64,000 bases of DNA, taken from the NCBI GenBank assembly GCA_964498785.1, contig CAZCJL010000026.1, positions 1 through 64,000 on the forward strand. Direction: 5' to 3'. The translations under genes and the position numbers were made by a program. The DNA is from Mariaggregatimicrobium sp964498785. Its GTDB lineage: Bacteria > Zhuqueibacterota > Zhuqueibacteria > Thermofontimicrobiales > Thiofontviventaceae. Of the stretch, positions 35,750 through 43,874 are shown one piece after another. The notes beneath the pieces are model-generated. The model saw only the letters and a list, made by a program, of their open reading frames with translations, searched no databases and had not been told where the DNA came from. The first letter of the stretch is position 1. Each line of letters begins with the position of its first letter.

Positions 35750-37171
35750 ATGAAAGTTGAAAACATTGATCGCAGAAGTTTTATAAAATATCTGTCGACG
35801 GGAATTGCGGCAACTTCTCTTTCACCTTTGCTTCATTGTAATCACCCGCAACGAAAACGACCGAATGTGATCGTTATTTTTTGTGATGATCTGGGATATG
35901 GTGATTTGGGTTCTTTCGGACATCCGACAATCCGCACACCGAATCTGGATCAAATGGCAACGGATGGACAGAAATGGACGAATTTTTATGCTGCTTCCGG
36001 TGTGTGCACACCGAGCCGGGCAGGACTGTTAACGGGTCGTTATCCGGTGCGCAGCGGTATGTCCAGCGATAAGCGCGGGGTGCTGTTTCCGGATTCTGCC
36101 GGCGGATTACCGGAATCGGAAATCACCATTGCCGAGTCACTGAAAAATGAAGGTTATAAAACAGCCTGTATCGGGAAATGGCATTTAGGGCATCTGCCGC
36201 AATATTTGCCCACACGAAACGGTTTTGATTACTATTTCGGAATTCCATACAGCAATGATATGGATAAAATCCGACGACCGGAATGGAACGACTGGCTGCA
36301 ACCAGAATCTGCTGATTTTAATGTCCCGTTATTGCGCAATGAAAAAATCATCGAACGACCGGCGGATCAAACGACAATCACACGCCGATATACTGAAGAG
36401 ACGATTCGTTTTATCAATGAAAATGCCGGGGAACCGTTTTTCATCTATCTGGCGCACAGCCTGCCGCATGTACCGTTATTCGCTTCGGATGAATTTCTCG
36501 GAACCAGTCCCCGCGGCTTGTACGGGGACGTTGTCGAAGAAATCGATCATGGTGTCGGTAGAATCATCAATACGTTAAAAGAAAAGGGGATTGACAAAAA
36601 CACGTTGGTTGTGTTTACGTCGGATAACGGACCCTGGCTTAAATTTAAAGAATTAGGTGGTTCTGCCGGTCTGCTGAAAGATGGCAAAGGAACGACTTAC
36701 GAAGGCGGTATGCGCGAACCGACCATTTTCTGGATGCCCGGACAAATCGAGCCGGATGTGATTACAGGGCTTGGTTCGACGCTGGATTTATTCGCGACCA
36801 TTTGCAATGTTACCGGCGCACAGGTACCGCAGGATCGTGTCATGGATAGTTATGATTTGAGTCCTGTTTTGTTTGATCAAAAACAGAGTCCGAGAAACTC
36901 CTTCTTCTATTACCGGGGAACGCTGATTTACGCTGCACGGGTGGGCGCGCATAAGGCGCATTTTATTACAGAATACAATTATCGAAAGGACAAAGAACGC
37001 ACTGTTCATGATCCACCGCTGTTATACAATTTAAATTCCGATCCCGGTGAACAGTACGATATCGCAGCGGGAAATGAGGATATTATTAAACAGATCATGA
37101 ATGAGGTTGAAAAGCATAATCAAAATATGGTGAAAGGGGAAGATCAGCTTGTAAAAAGAATTGGGGAATAA
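35750..37171 (+). CDS. Type I sulfatase (arylsulfatase A family, Cys-type), exported
   Basis: A 473-residue sulfatase that hydrolyses sulfate esters, here probably on a polysaccharide. The formylglycine signature is GVCTPSRAGLLTGRYPVRSG with Cys86 as the residue to be modified. Metal ligands are in VIFCDDLGYGDLG and VVFTSDNGPWLKF; KWHLGHLPQYLPTRNGFDYYFG is the second family signature. The N-terminus has a twin-arginine motif (DRRSFIKYLSTGIAATSLSP) and then LLHC, so it may be a Tat-exported lipoprotein with Cys30 lipidated. The anaerobic maturase at 19986-21254 would activate it in the cytoplasm, which fits Tat export of the folded enzyme. The sulfate position attacked cannot be told. Confidence 0.93.
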   Translation: MKVENIDRRSFIKYLSTGIAATSLSPLLHCNHPQRKRPNVIVIFCDDLGYGDLGSFGHPTIRTPNLDQMATDGQKWTNFYAASGVCTPSRAGLLTGRYPVRSGMSSDKRGVLFPDSAGGLPESEITIAESLKNEGYKTACIGKWHLGHLPQYLPTRNGFDYYFGIPYSNDMDKIRRPEWNDWLQPESADFNVPLLRNEKIIERPADQTTITRRYTEETIRFINENAGEPFFIYLAHSLPHVPLFASDEFLGTSPRGLYGDVVEEIDHGVGRIINTLKEKGIDKNTLVVFTSDNGPWLKFKELGGSAGLLKDGKGTTYEGGMREPTIFWMPGQIEPDVITGLGSTLDLFATICNVTGAQVPQDRVMDSYDLSPVLFDQKQSPRNSFFYYRGTLIYAARVGAHKAHFITEYNYRKDKERTVHDPPLLYNLNSDPGEQYDIAAGNEDIIKQIMNEVEKHNQNMVKGEDQLVKRIGE

Positions 37172-37174
37172 GTA

Positions 37175-37354
37175 GGAGTGAAATCCCTTTACAGGCTGTC
37201 CAGGAACTTTGTTATTGTCCGAAAAAACCTTGCGAAGGTTTCGCGATAACACAATATATAAATAATTAGATGGATATGTATCAATATACAGCTTGTCCCG
37301 TTTTTAAAAACATTCGTAAGGGTAGTTCGTGGACAGGCTCTTTATGGATTTCAC
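37175..37354. repeat. MITE-like element, family 1, copy 2
   Basis: About 180 bp, starting 3 bp after the sulfatase stop. The arms GTGAAATCCCTTTACAGGCT and AGGCTCTTTATGGATTTCAC are inverted repeats; inside are CTTGCGAAGG and, at the other end, a diverged CATTCGTAAGGG. The centre has ACAATATATAAATAATT as in the other copies. Confidence 0.75.
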
Positions 37355-37393
37355 GAATTTGAAAAACCAATAAAATTAAAGGATGAAGAAAAA

Positions 37394-39934
37394 ATGATCC
37401 CCAAAAAACTGATTTTCAAGTATCCGGGATTTTTTATATTAATGCTTTTCATTTCTGTTATAGCAGCCAATGCAACAGAGCTGCAGATCAATTATAAAAC
37501 AGAATTCGAAACGCAGTTCAATCCTCTGGATACCGTGACCGTTGAATTTTCCGGAGAAGGAATTATTGCCGTGTGTGACGGCAACGGCAAGGAGTACGTT
37601 CGTGCGAAGGCGAAGGACAGTTACTCATTTACAGCAGGCGGCGCTGCCGGGAATCAAACCATTTATCTATTGGATAAAGAAGATTGTATACAAACCAAAG
37701 CTAATTTCACGCTCGGTTGCCAAACAGGGATCAATGACAGAGATGGTTTCTATAACCAATTGCTAACAATGCTGCGCTGGACAATGGTACGCAATTACGG
37801 CAATACGTCGACGGTTTGCTATAATGGCACATTTTATGAATATTTTGTTCGCTGGCTGCGGGACCATGTACACACGCTAAAGGGAATGAAATATTTTTAT
37901 TCTGAACTGAAAAGCGGAATCGATTTATATGCCGAATCGCAGCGCGAAGACGGCATGATTTGGGACAACATTATGCCGAGAACGCCTGAGCCGAATATGT
38001 GGGATGTGCGATTTTCTTATGGAAATTTTATCGAATTGATCGAAGATTCTACCTACGAATTCAAACGCATTCCGGTGGAAGCAGATGTGGAATATTTGTT
38101 CATCGAGGGACTTTATTATACATGGAAAGCCACCGGCGATGACAATTGGATGGCTTCTCGTCTGGGTAATGCATTGAAAGCGCTGAATTATAGTCTGACC
38201 GACGAATACCGCTGGAGCGAAAAGTACCGGCTGATCAGACGCGGATTTACCATCGATACCTGGGATTTTCAATCAGAACCGGATGTGGAGATCAGCGGCG
38301 ATCCGATGGTAGTACGATTGGGCAAAACGCGGTTTGGTATCATGTTTGGCGATAACACAGGAACTGCGGCCGCATGTCGCTATCTTTCGGAAATGCTGGA
38401 AAATGCTGGTCGTACCGATGAGGCAGAGAAGATCAAAAAGCTTGGAGCTGAAATTAAATCGCGGCTGGATGCGCTTGCGTGGAATGGCGAGTTTTACACG
38501 CATCATGTTCCCGAAGATCCGAATGTTGTGCGCGATCTGGGCGTGGATCAATCCAAACAAGTGTCACTGTCCAATGCCTATTCGTTGAATCGTGGTCTCA
38601 CTCATGAGCAGTGCGTTTCGATAATCAAAACGTATAAACGTATTCGGGACAAGATGCCGAAATCTTCTCCTGGCGAATGGTACGCGATCTATCCGCCGTT
38701 CGGCCGGGGATTTGGCGGACATGCCACCAAATGGGAATACATGAATGGCGGCGTCACCCCGATTGTCGCTGGCGAGCTGGCGCACGGCGCATTCGAGCAC
38801 GGGTTTGAAAATTATGGCGTGGATATTCTGAAGCGCATTTATGATCTTTCTCAACTGACCGATGCGTACCTTCACTGCGCCTATCGTGGCGCAGGTTACG
38901 AGCCGCCAGCTGCCAAATTTACACCGCTTGATATGAAAGCCATCGCCAATGTGGATTTTTACGGTGCCGGTGCGGGCGGCGTTCCCGGCTGGTCGAATCA
39001 GGGTGAAAACGATCTGCACGAAATGCCCACCGGAAGTCAGGTGTTTCACAACATTCCTTTTGATATTATCGATCCCGCGGAAAACGGGCGCCGCGCCTGT
39101 CTCGGACTATGCGGTGAAAAAGAATATGCCCAACTCGCAACCGTGAAACTGAATCAGACTGCAAAATCGATTTATTTACTGCATACACTTGCCGGAGAAG
39201 GCAGCAGTTACGGCGGTACGGTGACGCTGAATTATCAAGATGGTTCTTCGTTCACGGATTACATGACTTCCGGCAAGGTCGGAAACTGGTGGATGCCACA
39301 AGATCCGCCACGGGGAAAAGGACTGCCGCACTGCAAAGTTGCCTGGCGCGGGAAAAACGCAGTGAGCCCGAATGTCGGCGTTTATATCTATGCGTTGATG
39401 AATCCGTCTCCTGAAAAGCGTATAAAATCAATCGAGTTCAAAGGATTGAAAAAAAGTGCCAAATGGTTTGTGCTTGCCGTAACAATTGCAGATGCCGAAG
39501 TTTATTTTGATCCGGGAATTGTGTCGTACGGAATTCCCGATAACTGGGGCGCGGCTGCTGTGACTTACGCGCTCGTTGAAGGACTGGCGGGCGTGAAAGA
39601 CCTCGGTGTGGCTTACGATCAGGCATTGCTTGCTCCTCGCTGGACAGCCGCTGGTATCAATGATGTCGACGTGACTGTTAAATATGAAGCCTCCGGCGGA
39701 TATATGAGTTATCAATATCATTTTGACCAAAACAGAATCAGGCTCATGTATACATCTTCCGGAGATGGGACGGATGTTGAGGTATTGCTGCCGTCGGGTA
39801 AGGATGTGCGCAGGATTGAAGTAAATGGGAAAGAGGTAGGGCATTCTTTGAAATCGGTTAAAGATTCGAGATATGCCTGTTTTCAGATTCAGAAGAATGG
39901 GGTGCATTCGATTGAGGTTGAGTTGGGTGAGTAG
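37394..39934 (+). CDS. Exported (alpha/alpha)6-barrel glycosidase-like protein
   Basis: An 846-residue protein with a signal peptide (about 1-28, FFILMLFISVIAANA). A beta-sandwich (about 30-110) precedes a six-hairpin (alpha/alpha)6 barrel (about 115-560), recognisable from RWLRDHVHTLKGMKYFYSEL, YAESQREDGMIWDNIM, EGLYYTWKATGDDNW, AWNGEFYTHHV and YMNGGVTPIVAGELAHGAFEHG. The last 280 residues are beta-rich. Acidic residues in these loops (RDH, DGMIWD, DTWD) are candidates for catalysis. The family cannot be named with confidence; GH78-, GH63- and GH127-like folds share this layout. It probably acts in the periplasm or at the surface on oligosaccharides of the locus. AAAGGATGAAGAAAAA precedes ATG. 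Confidence 0.6.
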   Translation: MIPKKLIFKYPGFFILMLFISVIAANATELQINYKTEFETQFNPLDTVTVEFSGEGIIAVCDGNGKEYVRAKAKDSYSFTAGGAAGNQTIYLLDKEDCIQTKANFTLGCQTGINDRDGFYNQLLTMLRWTMVRNYGNTSTVCYNGTFYEYFVRWLRDHVHTLKGMKYFYSELKSGIDLYAESQREDGMIWDNIMPRTPEPNMWDVRFSYGNFIELIEDSTYEFKRIPVEADVEYLFIEGLYYTWKATGDDNWMASRLGNALKALNYSLTDEYRWSEKYRLIRRGFTIDTWDFQSEPDVEISGDPMVVRLGKTRFGIMFGDNTGTAAACRYLSEMLENAGRTDEAEKIKKLGAEIKSRLDALAWNGEFYTHHVPEDPNVVRDLGVDQSKQVSLSNAYSLNRGLTHEQCVSIIKTYKRIRDKMPKSSPGEWYAIYPPFGRGFGGHATKWEYMNGGVTPIVAGELAHGAFEHGFENYGVDILKRIYDLSQLTDAYLHCAYRGAGYEPPAAKFTPLDMKAIANVDFYGAGAGGVPGWSNQGENDLHEMPTGSQVFHNIPFDIIDPAENGRRACLGLCGEKEYAQLATVKLNQTAKSIYLLHTLAGEGSSYGGTVTLNYQDGSSFTDYMTSGKVGNWWMPQDPPRGKGLPHCKVAWRGKNAVSPNVGVYIYALMNPSPEKRIKSIEFKGLKKSAKWFVLAVTIADAEVYFDPGIVSYGIPDNWGAAAVTYALVEGLAGVKDLGVAYDQALLAPRWTAAGINDVDVTVKYEASGGYMSYQYHFDQNRIRLMYTSSGDGTDVEVLLPSGKDVRRIEVNGKEVGHSLKSVKDSRYACFQIQKNGVHSIEVELGE

Positions 39935-39942
39935 AAAATACC

Positions 39943-39975
39943 AGATTTCCGAAATTTTTAGAATTTCGGAAATCT
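39943..39975. repeat. Palindrome of the TTTCCGAAAT family
   Basis: AGATTTCCGAAATTTT, AGA, ATTTCGGAAATCT, starting 9 bp after the stop codon. Member of the family described at 14900, 32137 and 46660. Confidence 0.65.
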
Positions 39976-40009
39976 CAAGGCAAATATGCAAATATGAAAC
40001 AGCCCGTCG

Positions 40010-40182
40010 CTAACATCCCCCTGGTTTCGCCTGCGGCAAAACCGTCCCCCTTCAAAGGGGGATTTTCCCAGGGATTCCTTTGGGAGGGGCTTGCGGAAAT
40101 TTCTTTTTCAAAGGGGGACGTCTCGATATTCCCCCTTTGAAGGGGGACGATGCCGACTGCGTCGGCATCCGGGGGATGTTAG
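40010..40182. repeat. GC-rich palindromic element (CTAACATCCCCC family)
   Basis: A 173-bp unit with inverted ends CTAACATCCCCC and GGGGGATGTTAG. Inside are CCCCCTTCAAAGGGGG, a second CCCCCTTTGAAGGGGG and GATGCCGACTGCGTCGGCATC. Partial copies are at 43534-43588 and 53952-54005. Such CCCCTTxAAGGGG repeats are common intergenic sequences in several phyla; no coding capacity. Confidence 0.7.
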
Positions 40183-40215
40183 TGCGAGATGCGCAATATA
40201 AGGAGATAAATCACA

Positions 40216-41094
40216 ATGAATAGACTAGTCATCATTGGAATGTTAATTTTTTCTGTATTCATTCTATTCTGCCAAAAAGGCGACGAACCCCAAAAAGAAA
40301 CCGGCATTCGATTGATCGTGAGAGGGGATGATATCGGCTCGTCACACGCGGCGAATGTGGGCTGCATTAAATCGTATCAGGAGGGAATCATGCGCACAGT
40401 TGAAGTGATGGTGCCGTGTCCCTGGTTTCTGGAGGCAGCCGCGATGCTGCGTGAAAATCCCGGACTGGATGTGGGCGTGCATTTGACGCTCACCAGTGAA
40501 TGGGAAAATTATAAATGGGGACCCATTACCTGTGCTCCCAGTCTGGTAGATTCAAACGGCAATTTCTTCCCCAAACAAAAAGATTGGATCAATGAAAATG
40601 CCACCGATGCGTTCTGGAATGCCAGGCCGGACATGCAGGAAGTAGAACAGGAGCTGCGGAAGCAAATTGAAATGGCAATGGCGCATATTCCACAGGTGAG
40701 CCATCTCAGCGGTCACATGGGGATCAGCAGCCTCGACCCGAAAATGGCGGAATTATCAGGACGGTTGGCAGGAGAATACGGCTTGCAGATCAAGCTGAAT
40801 GATCACGATGTGAAAGGACTGCATGCCATGGGATCGAACAAACTGCTGTGGGAAGAACGGGAGCAAATATTGATCGATTCGCTGGAAACATTGAAACCCG
40901 GGACTTATTTGCTCGTGGAGCACCCCGGATTAGATACTCCGGAAATGCAGCATATCGGACATGATGGCTATTATCACGTCTCCGGAGATCGTGACGGCGT
41001 GACCCTGATTTTTTCCAGCCCCCGGGTAAAAGAAGTCATCAAACGCAGAAATATTGAATTGATAAGCTATGCTGATTTGAAAGAGTCAGAATAA
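40216..41094 (+). CDS. YdjC/ChbG-type carbohydrate deacetylase, lipoprotein
   Basis: A 292-residue member of the YdjC/ChbG family, metal-dependent deacetylases acting on N-acetylated or O-acetylated oligosaccharides. Signature: IRLIVRGDDIGSSHAANVGCIKSYQEGIMRTVEVMVPCPW with the paired Asp metal site, DVGVHLTLTSEW with a His ligand, and VSHLSGHMGISSLDP with another; LVEHPGLDTPEM is also typical. The N-terminus MNRLVIIGMLIFSVFILFCQKG has a lipobox-like FILFC (Cys19), so it is predicted to be anchored outside the cytoplasm, whereas characterised ChbG is cytoplasmic. AAGGAGATAAATCACAATG gives a strong start. The following gene begins 12 bp after the stop. Confidence 0.85.
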   Translation: MNRLVIIGMLIFSVFILFCQKGDEPQKETGIRLIVRGDDIGSSHAANVGCIKSYQEGIMRTVEVMVPCPWFLEAAAMLRENPGLDVGVHLTLTSEWENYKWGPITCAPSLVDSNGNFFPKQKDWINENATDAFWNARPDMQEVEQELRKQIEMAMAHIPQVSHLSGHMGISSLDPKMAELSGRLAGEYGLQIKLNDHDVKGLHAMGSNKLLWEEREQILIDSLETLKPGTYLLVEHPGLDTPEMQHIGHDGYYHVSGDRDGVTLIFSSPRVKEVIKRRNIELISYADLKESE

Positions 41095-41106
41095 TTGGAG
41101 ACTCTG

Positions 41107-43302
41107 ATGTCGAAACTCATCATCATAATTTTTAATGTACTTATTTTAGTGGGAAACGCATTCTGCCAAGCCGAACGTTCCAACTGGTTTGAATTTTATT
41201 CTGCTGAAAATTTTACCCCGAGTGTCATCGATATGAGCGATTGGCTGGATGTGCCGGCAGGCAAGCACGGGTTCCTGCAAATCGATGGCACGGATTTTAA
41301 ATTTGAAGACGGAACACCGGTTAAATTCTGGGGCGTGAATATTTGTAGTGCGAGACCGTACAGTGAAAAAGATTATGCAGAACAATGGGCTCGCATCCTT
41401 GCAAAATATGGTGTGAACGCTGTCCGCTTTCACAAATTCACTTATCATGGATTTAAATCCGAATATTCAACGGTGATCGATCCGGCGATGTTCATGCTCA
41501 TGGATTTTTTTCATGACCAGTTGCGGCGCAAAGGGATTTACTACGGCTGGTCGCCTATTTACGGGCATAAACCACGGCCCGGCGATGCTGAGAAATTACT
41601 TGCCTACGACGAGATCATCAATACAGATACCGGAAATCATCTGAGTCATTCCACCATCGGATTGGTTAATTTTGCAGAGGATTTGCAGGATTTGCATATC
41701 GAACTGATCGTCAATATGCTCAATCACATGAATCCTTATTCCGGATTGCGTTATGCGGATGATCCCGCACTAATCTTCGTTGAATTGCAAAATGAGGATA
41801 ATATCTGGTTTGCCACAACACAAAAACGACTGGAGCTTTGTCCTACATACCGTGATTTACTGGCACGAGAATTTTCACAATGGTTGAAAGCAAAATACAA
41901 GACGCATGAAAATATGCTTGCCATCTGGTCCAAAGATGAAATTAAAATGATGGATTATGACTGGCATCTGGATAAGGAAAATATTTGTCCCATTGCGAAT
42001 CACGGCATGTTCGAATATGAATATCTGCTTGCGGAAAAAGAAGGCAAACCGATGCCAGCGTATCTCTCGGATATGGCGCGGTTCCTCTATGAAAAACAGA
42101 CTGAATTCTATCAGCGGTTCATCGATGCAATTCGGGAGACCGGATACCGTGGTCCGGTTGTTGGCTCGTGCTGGCAGGCGGGCACAGGACCCACGCATTA
42201 TTACAATTTGCACGCGGATTACCTTGCCGGCATCATCGACCGGCACAATTATTTTGGCGGTGGTACCGGGCATCGATTGACGCCGGGACCGGTGAAAAAT
42301 CAGGCAATGGTTGCTGCCCCGGGTTCGGGATTGCTCAGCACCGGGATGCAGCAGGTGATTGACCGTCCGTTTTCATTTTCCGAATGGATGAGCCTGCCGC
42401 CTAACGAGTGGATCGCTGAGGGGCCGCCACTCATCGCGGCTTACGGAATGGGATTGCAGGGCTGGGATGCTTCGTTCGCTTTTGCGTCGGATTTCCCGCA
42501 TTATACAAAAACGATTCATACACCCGGAGTTTACAACGTGATGTCTCCGACGCAGCTTGCACTTTATCCGGCGCTGGCACGGATGATTTATCGTAACGAT
42601 GTGCGGGAAGGTGAACCGGTTTCCGTGCGTTATGTCAATATTCAGGATTTAATTAACGGCAAATTAGGATTCAAAGAAAATTTCAAACAGCAGCATGATT
42701 TTAAGGAATTTACCGGCACAGTGCCGCGGGAGGCGCTTGCCATCGGTAAAGTTGCTGTCGAATTTTCTGAAAATGTGGAAGAAACTGTTATTCCTGATTT
42801 AACCAATTATTGGGATCAATCCAAAAAAGAAATTACCTCTGTCACAGCCCAATTGGTCTGGAATTATGCTAACAAAGGATTTGTCACGATCAATAGTCCC
42901 GGCACCAAAGGTTTTATCGGATTTAGCAATGGCGAACCATTGCAACTTGGGGATATGACTATTCAAGTGAATTCAGAGTTTGCTGTCGTACTTATTTCAA
43001 GCCTGGAAAAAGAAAAGCCGATACAAACAGCAGATCGATTATTGATCACAACTATTGCCCGTGCGACAAATACGGGATTGACTTATAATGAAGATAAAAC
43101 CCGGTTGCTCAACGTCGGGACTGCGCCGATTTTGATGGAGCCGGTGAACGCCGCGATTACGATTAACCGGGAGGGTGATGCTATTCTACGGCGATTAGAT
43201 CATGTGGGACGACGAACGAATGTCGAATCGGCGGTTACGAATGGTCAGTTTGTTTTGGATGGGAGAAAGTCGAGGACATTTTATTATGAGATTGAGTATT
43301 AA
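41107..43302 (+). CDS. Exported clan GH-A glycoside hydrolase
   Basis: A 731-residue protein with a signal peptide (MSKLIIIIFNVLILVGNAFC). The start is ATG 41107, six bases after GGAG; a TTG at 41095 is less likely. Residues 60-450 form a GH-A TIM barrel: FKFEDGTPVKFWGVNICS, YGVNAVRFHKFTYHG, the acid/base Glu230 in VELQNEDNIWF and the nucleophile Glu426 in FSFSEWMSLPPNEW. The Gln-Asn-Glu and Ser-Glu-Trp motifs at strand ends 4 and 7 are diagnostic for the clan, but the exact family (GH5-, GH42- or GH164-like) is uncertain. The C-terminal 250 residues are beta-rich. It lies between the deacetylase and the GH78 gene, so it probably cleaves a linkage of the same polymer. Confidence 0.75.
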   Translation: MSKLIIIIFNVLILVGNAFCQAERSNWFEFYSAENFTPSVIDMSDWLDVPAGKHGFLQIDGTDFKFEDGTPVKFWGVNICSARPYSEKDYAEQWARILAKYGVNAVRFHKFTYHGFKSEYSTVIDPAMFMLMDFFHDQLRRKGIYYGWSPIYGHKPRPGDAEKLLAYDEIINTDTGNHLSHSTIGLVNFAEDLQDLHIELIVNMLNHMNPYSGLRYADDPALIFVELQNEDNIWFATTQKRLELCPTYRDLLAREFSQWLKAKYKTHENMLAIWSKDEIKMMDYDWHLDKENICPIANHGMFEYEYLLAEKEGKPMPAYLSDMARFLYEKQTEFYQRFIDAIRETGYRGPVVGSCWQAGTGPTHYYNLHADYLAGIIDRHNYFGGGTGHRLTPGPVKNQAMVAAPGSGLLSTGMQQVIDRPFSFSEWMSLPPNEWIAEGPPLIAAYGMGLQGWDASFAFASDFPHYTKTIHTPGVYNVMSPTQLALYPALARMIYRNDVREGEPVSVRYVNIQDLINGKLGFKENFKQQHDFKEFTGTVPREALAIGKVAVEFSENVEETVIPDLTNYWDQSKKEITSVTAQLVWNYANKGFVTINSPGTKGFIGFSNGEPLQLGDMTIQVNSEFAVVLISSLEKEKPIQTADRLLITTIARATNTGLTYNEDKTRLLNVGTAPILMEPVNAAITINREGDAILRRLDHVGRRTNVESAVTNGQFVLDGRKSRTFYYEIEY

Positions 43303-43305
43303 TCC

Positions 43306-43482
43306 GGAGTGCATCGCCTTTAGAACGTGTCCGGGAACTAGGTAATTGCCGGGCAAACCCTTGCGAAGGTTTGTAGCTATACAATATATAGATAATTTAT
43401 TGAAATTTTATCAAAATACAGACCAGTCTATTTTAATAACCTTCGCAAGGGTAGTTCGTGGACAGGCTGTTTATGCGATGCG
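43306..43482. repeat. MITE-like element, family 1, copy 3
   Basis: 177 bp starting 4 bp after a stop codon, with outer arms GCATCGCCTTTA and TTTATGCGATGC and inner GTCCGGGAACT / AGTTCGTGGAC. It contains ACCCTTGCGAAGGTTT, TACAATATATAGATAATT and AACCTTCGCAAGGGT. Confidence 0.8.
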
Positions 43483-43533
43483 AACGAATTGCGTTTTTTA
43501 ACTCGAAAGTGGTGATGTTCGCCGTTGCGCGTG

Positions 43534-43588
43534 CTAACATCCCCCTGGTTTCACCGTTGGCGAAACCGTCCCCCTTCAACGGGGGAAT
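43534..43588. repeat. Partial copy of the CTAACATCCCCC element
   Basis: CTAACATCCCCCTGGTTTCA, then CCCCCTTCAACGGGGG: about 55 bp, the left end of the unit at 40010-40182, sitting between two family 1 elements. The gene-free stretch 43303-43874 therefore holds only repeats. Confidence 0.6.
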
Positions 43589-43652
43589 TTTCGGATAAGT
43601 GCATATATTGTTTTATAACGATTTATGAAAGAGAAAAGCTGTTCTTTGCGAA

Positions 43653-43835
43653 GCGATTGCAATCCATAAACAGTCTGTCCAGGAATTTTAATATCGTTGG
43701 AAAAACCCTTGCGAAAGTTTCGCTACAACACACTATATAGATAAATTCATGAATATGTATCAATATACAGACCAGTCTATTTTAATAACCTTCGCAAGGG
43801 TAGTTCTTGGATACGTTCTAAAGGGATTGCGCTCC
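43653..43835. repeat. MITE-like element, family 1, copy 4
   Basis: About 183 bp, more diverged than the other copies: arms GATTGCAATCCATAAACAG and a right end reading CTAAAGGGATTGCGCTCC. The internal CCCTTGCGAAAGTTT, ATATAGATAAATT and TATTTTAATAACCTTCGCAA are kept. Confidence 0.75.
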
Positions 43836-43874
43836 GGATAAAATAGATAAATAATCTACAAACAGGAGAACACT

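Noticed and set aside
43306..43835. CRISPR-like pair of repeats
   Set aside because: Only two copies here, each about 180 bp with inverted ends and no regular spacers; they belong to the dispersed MITE-like family.
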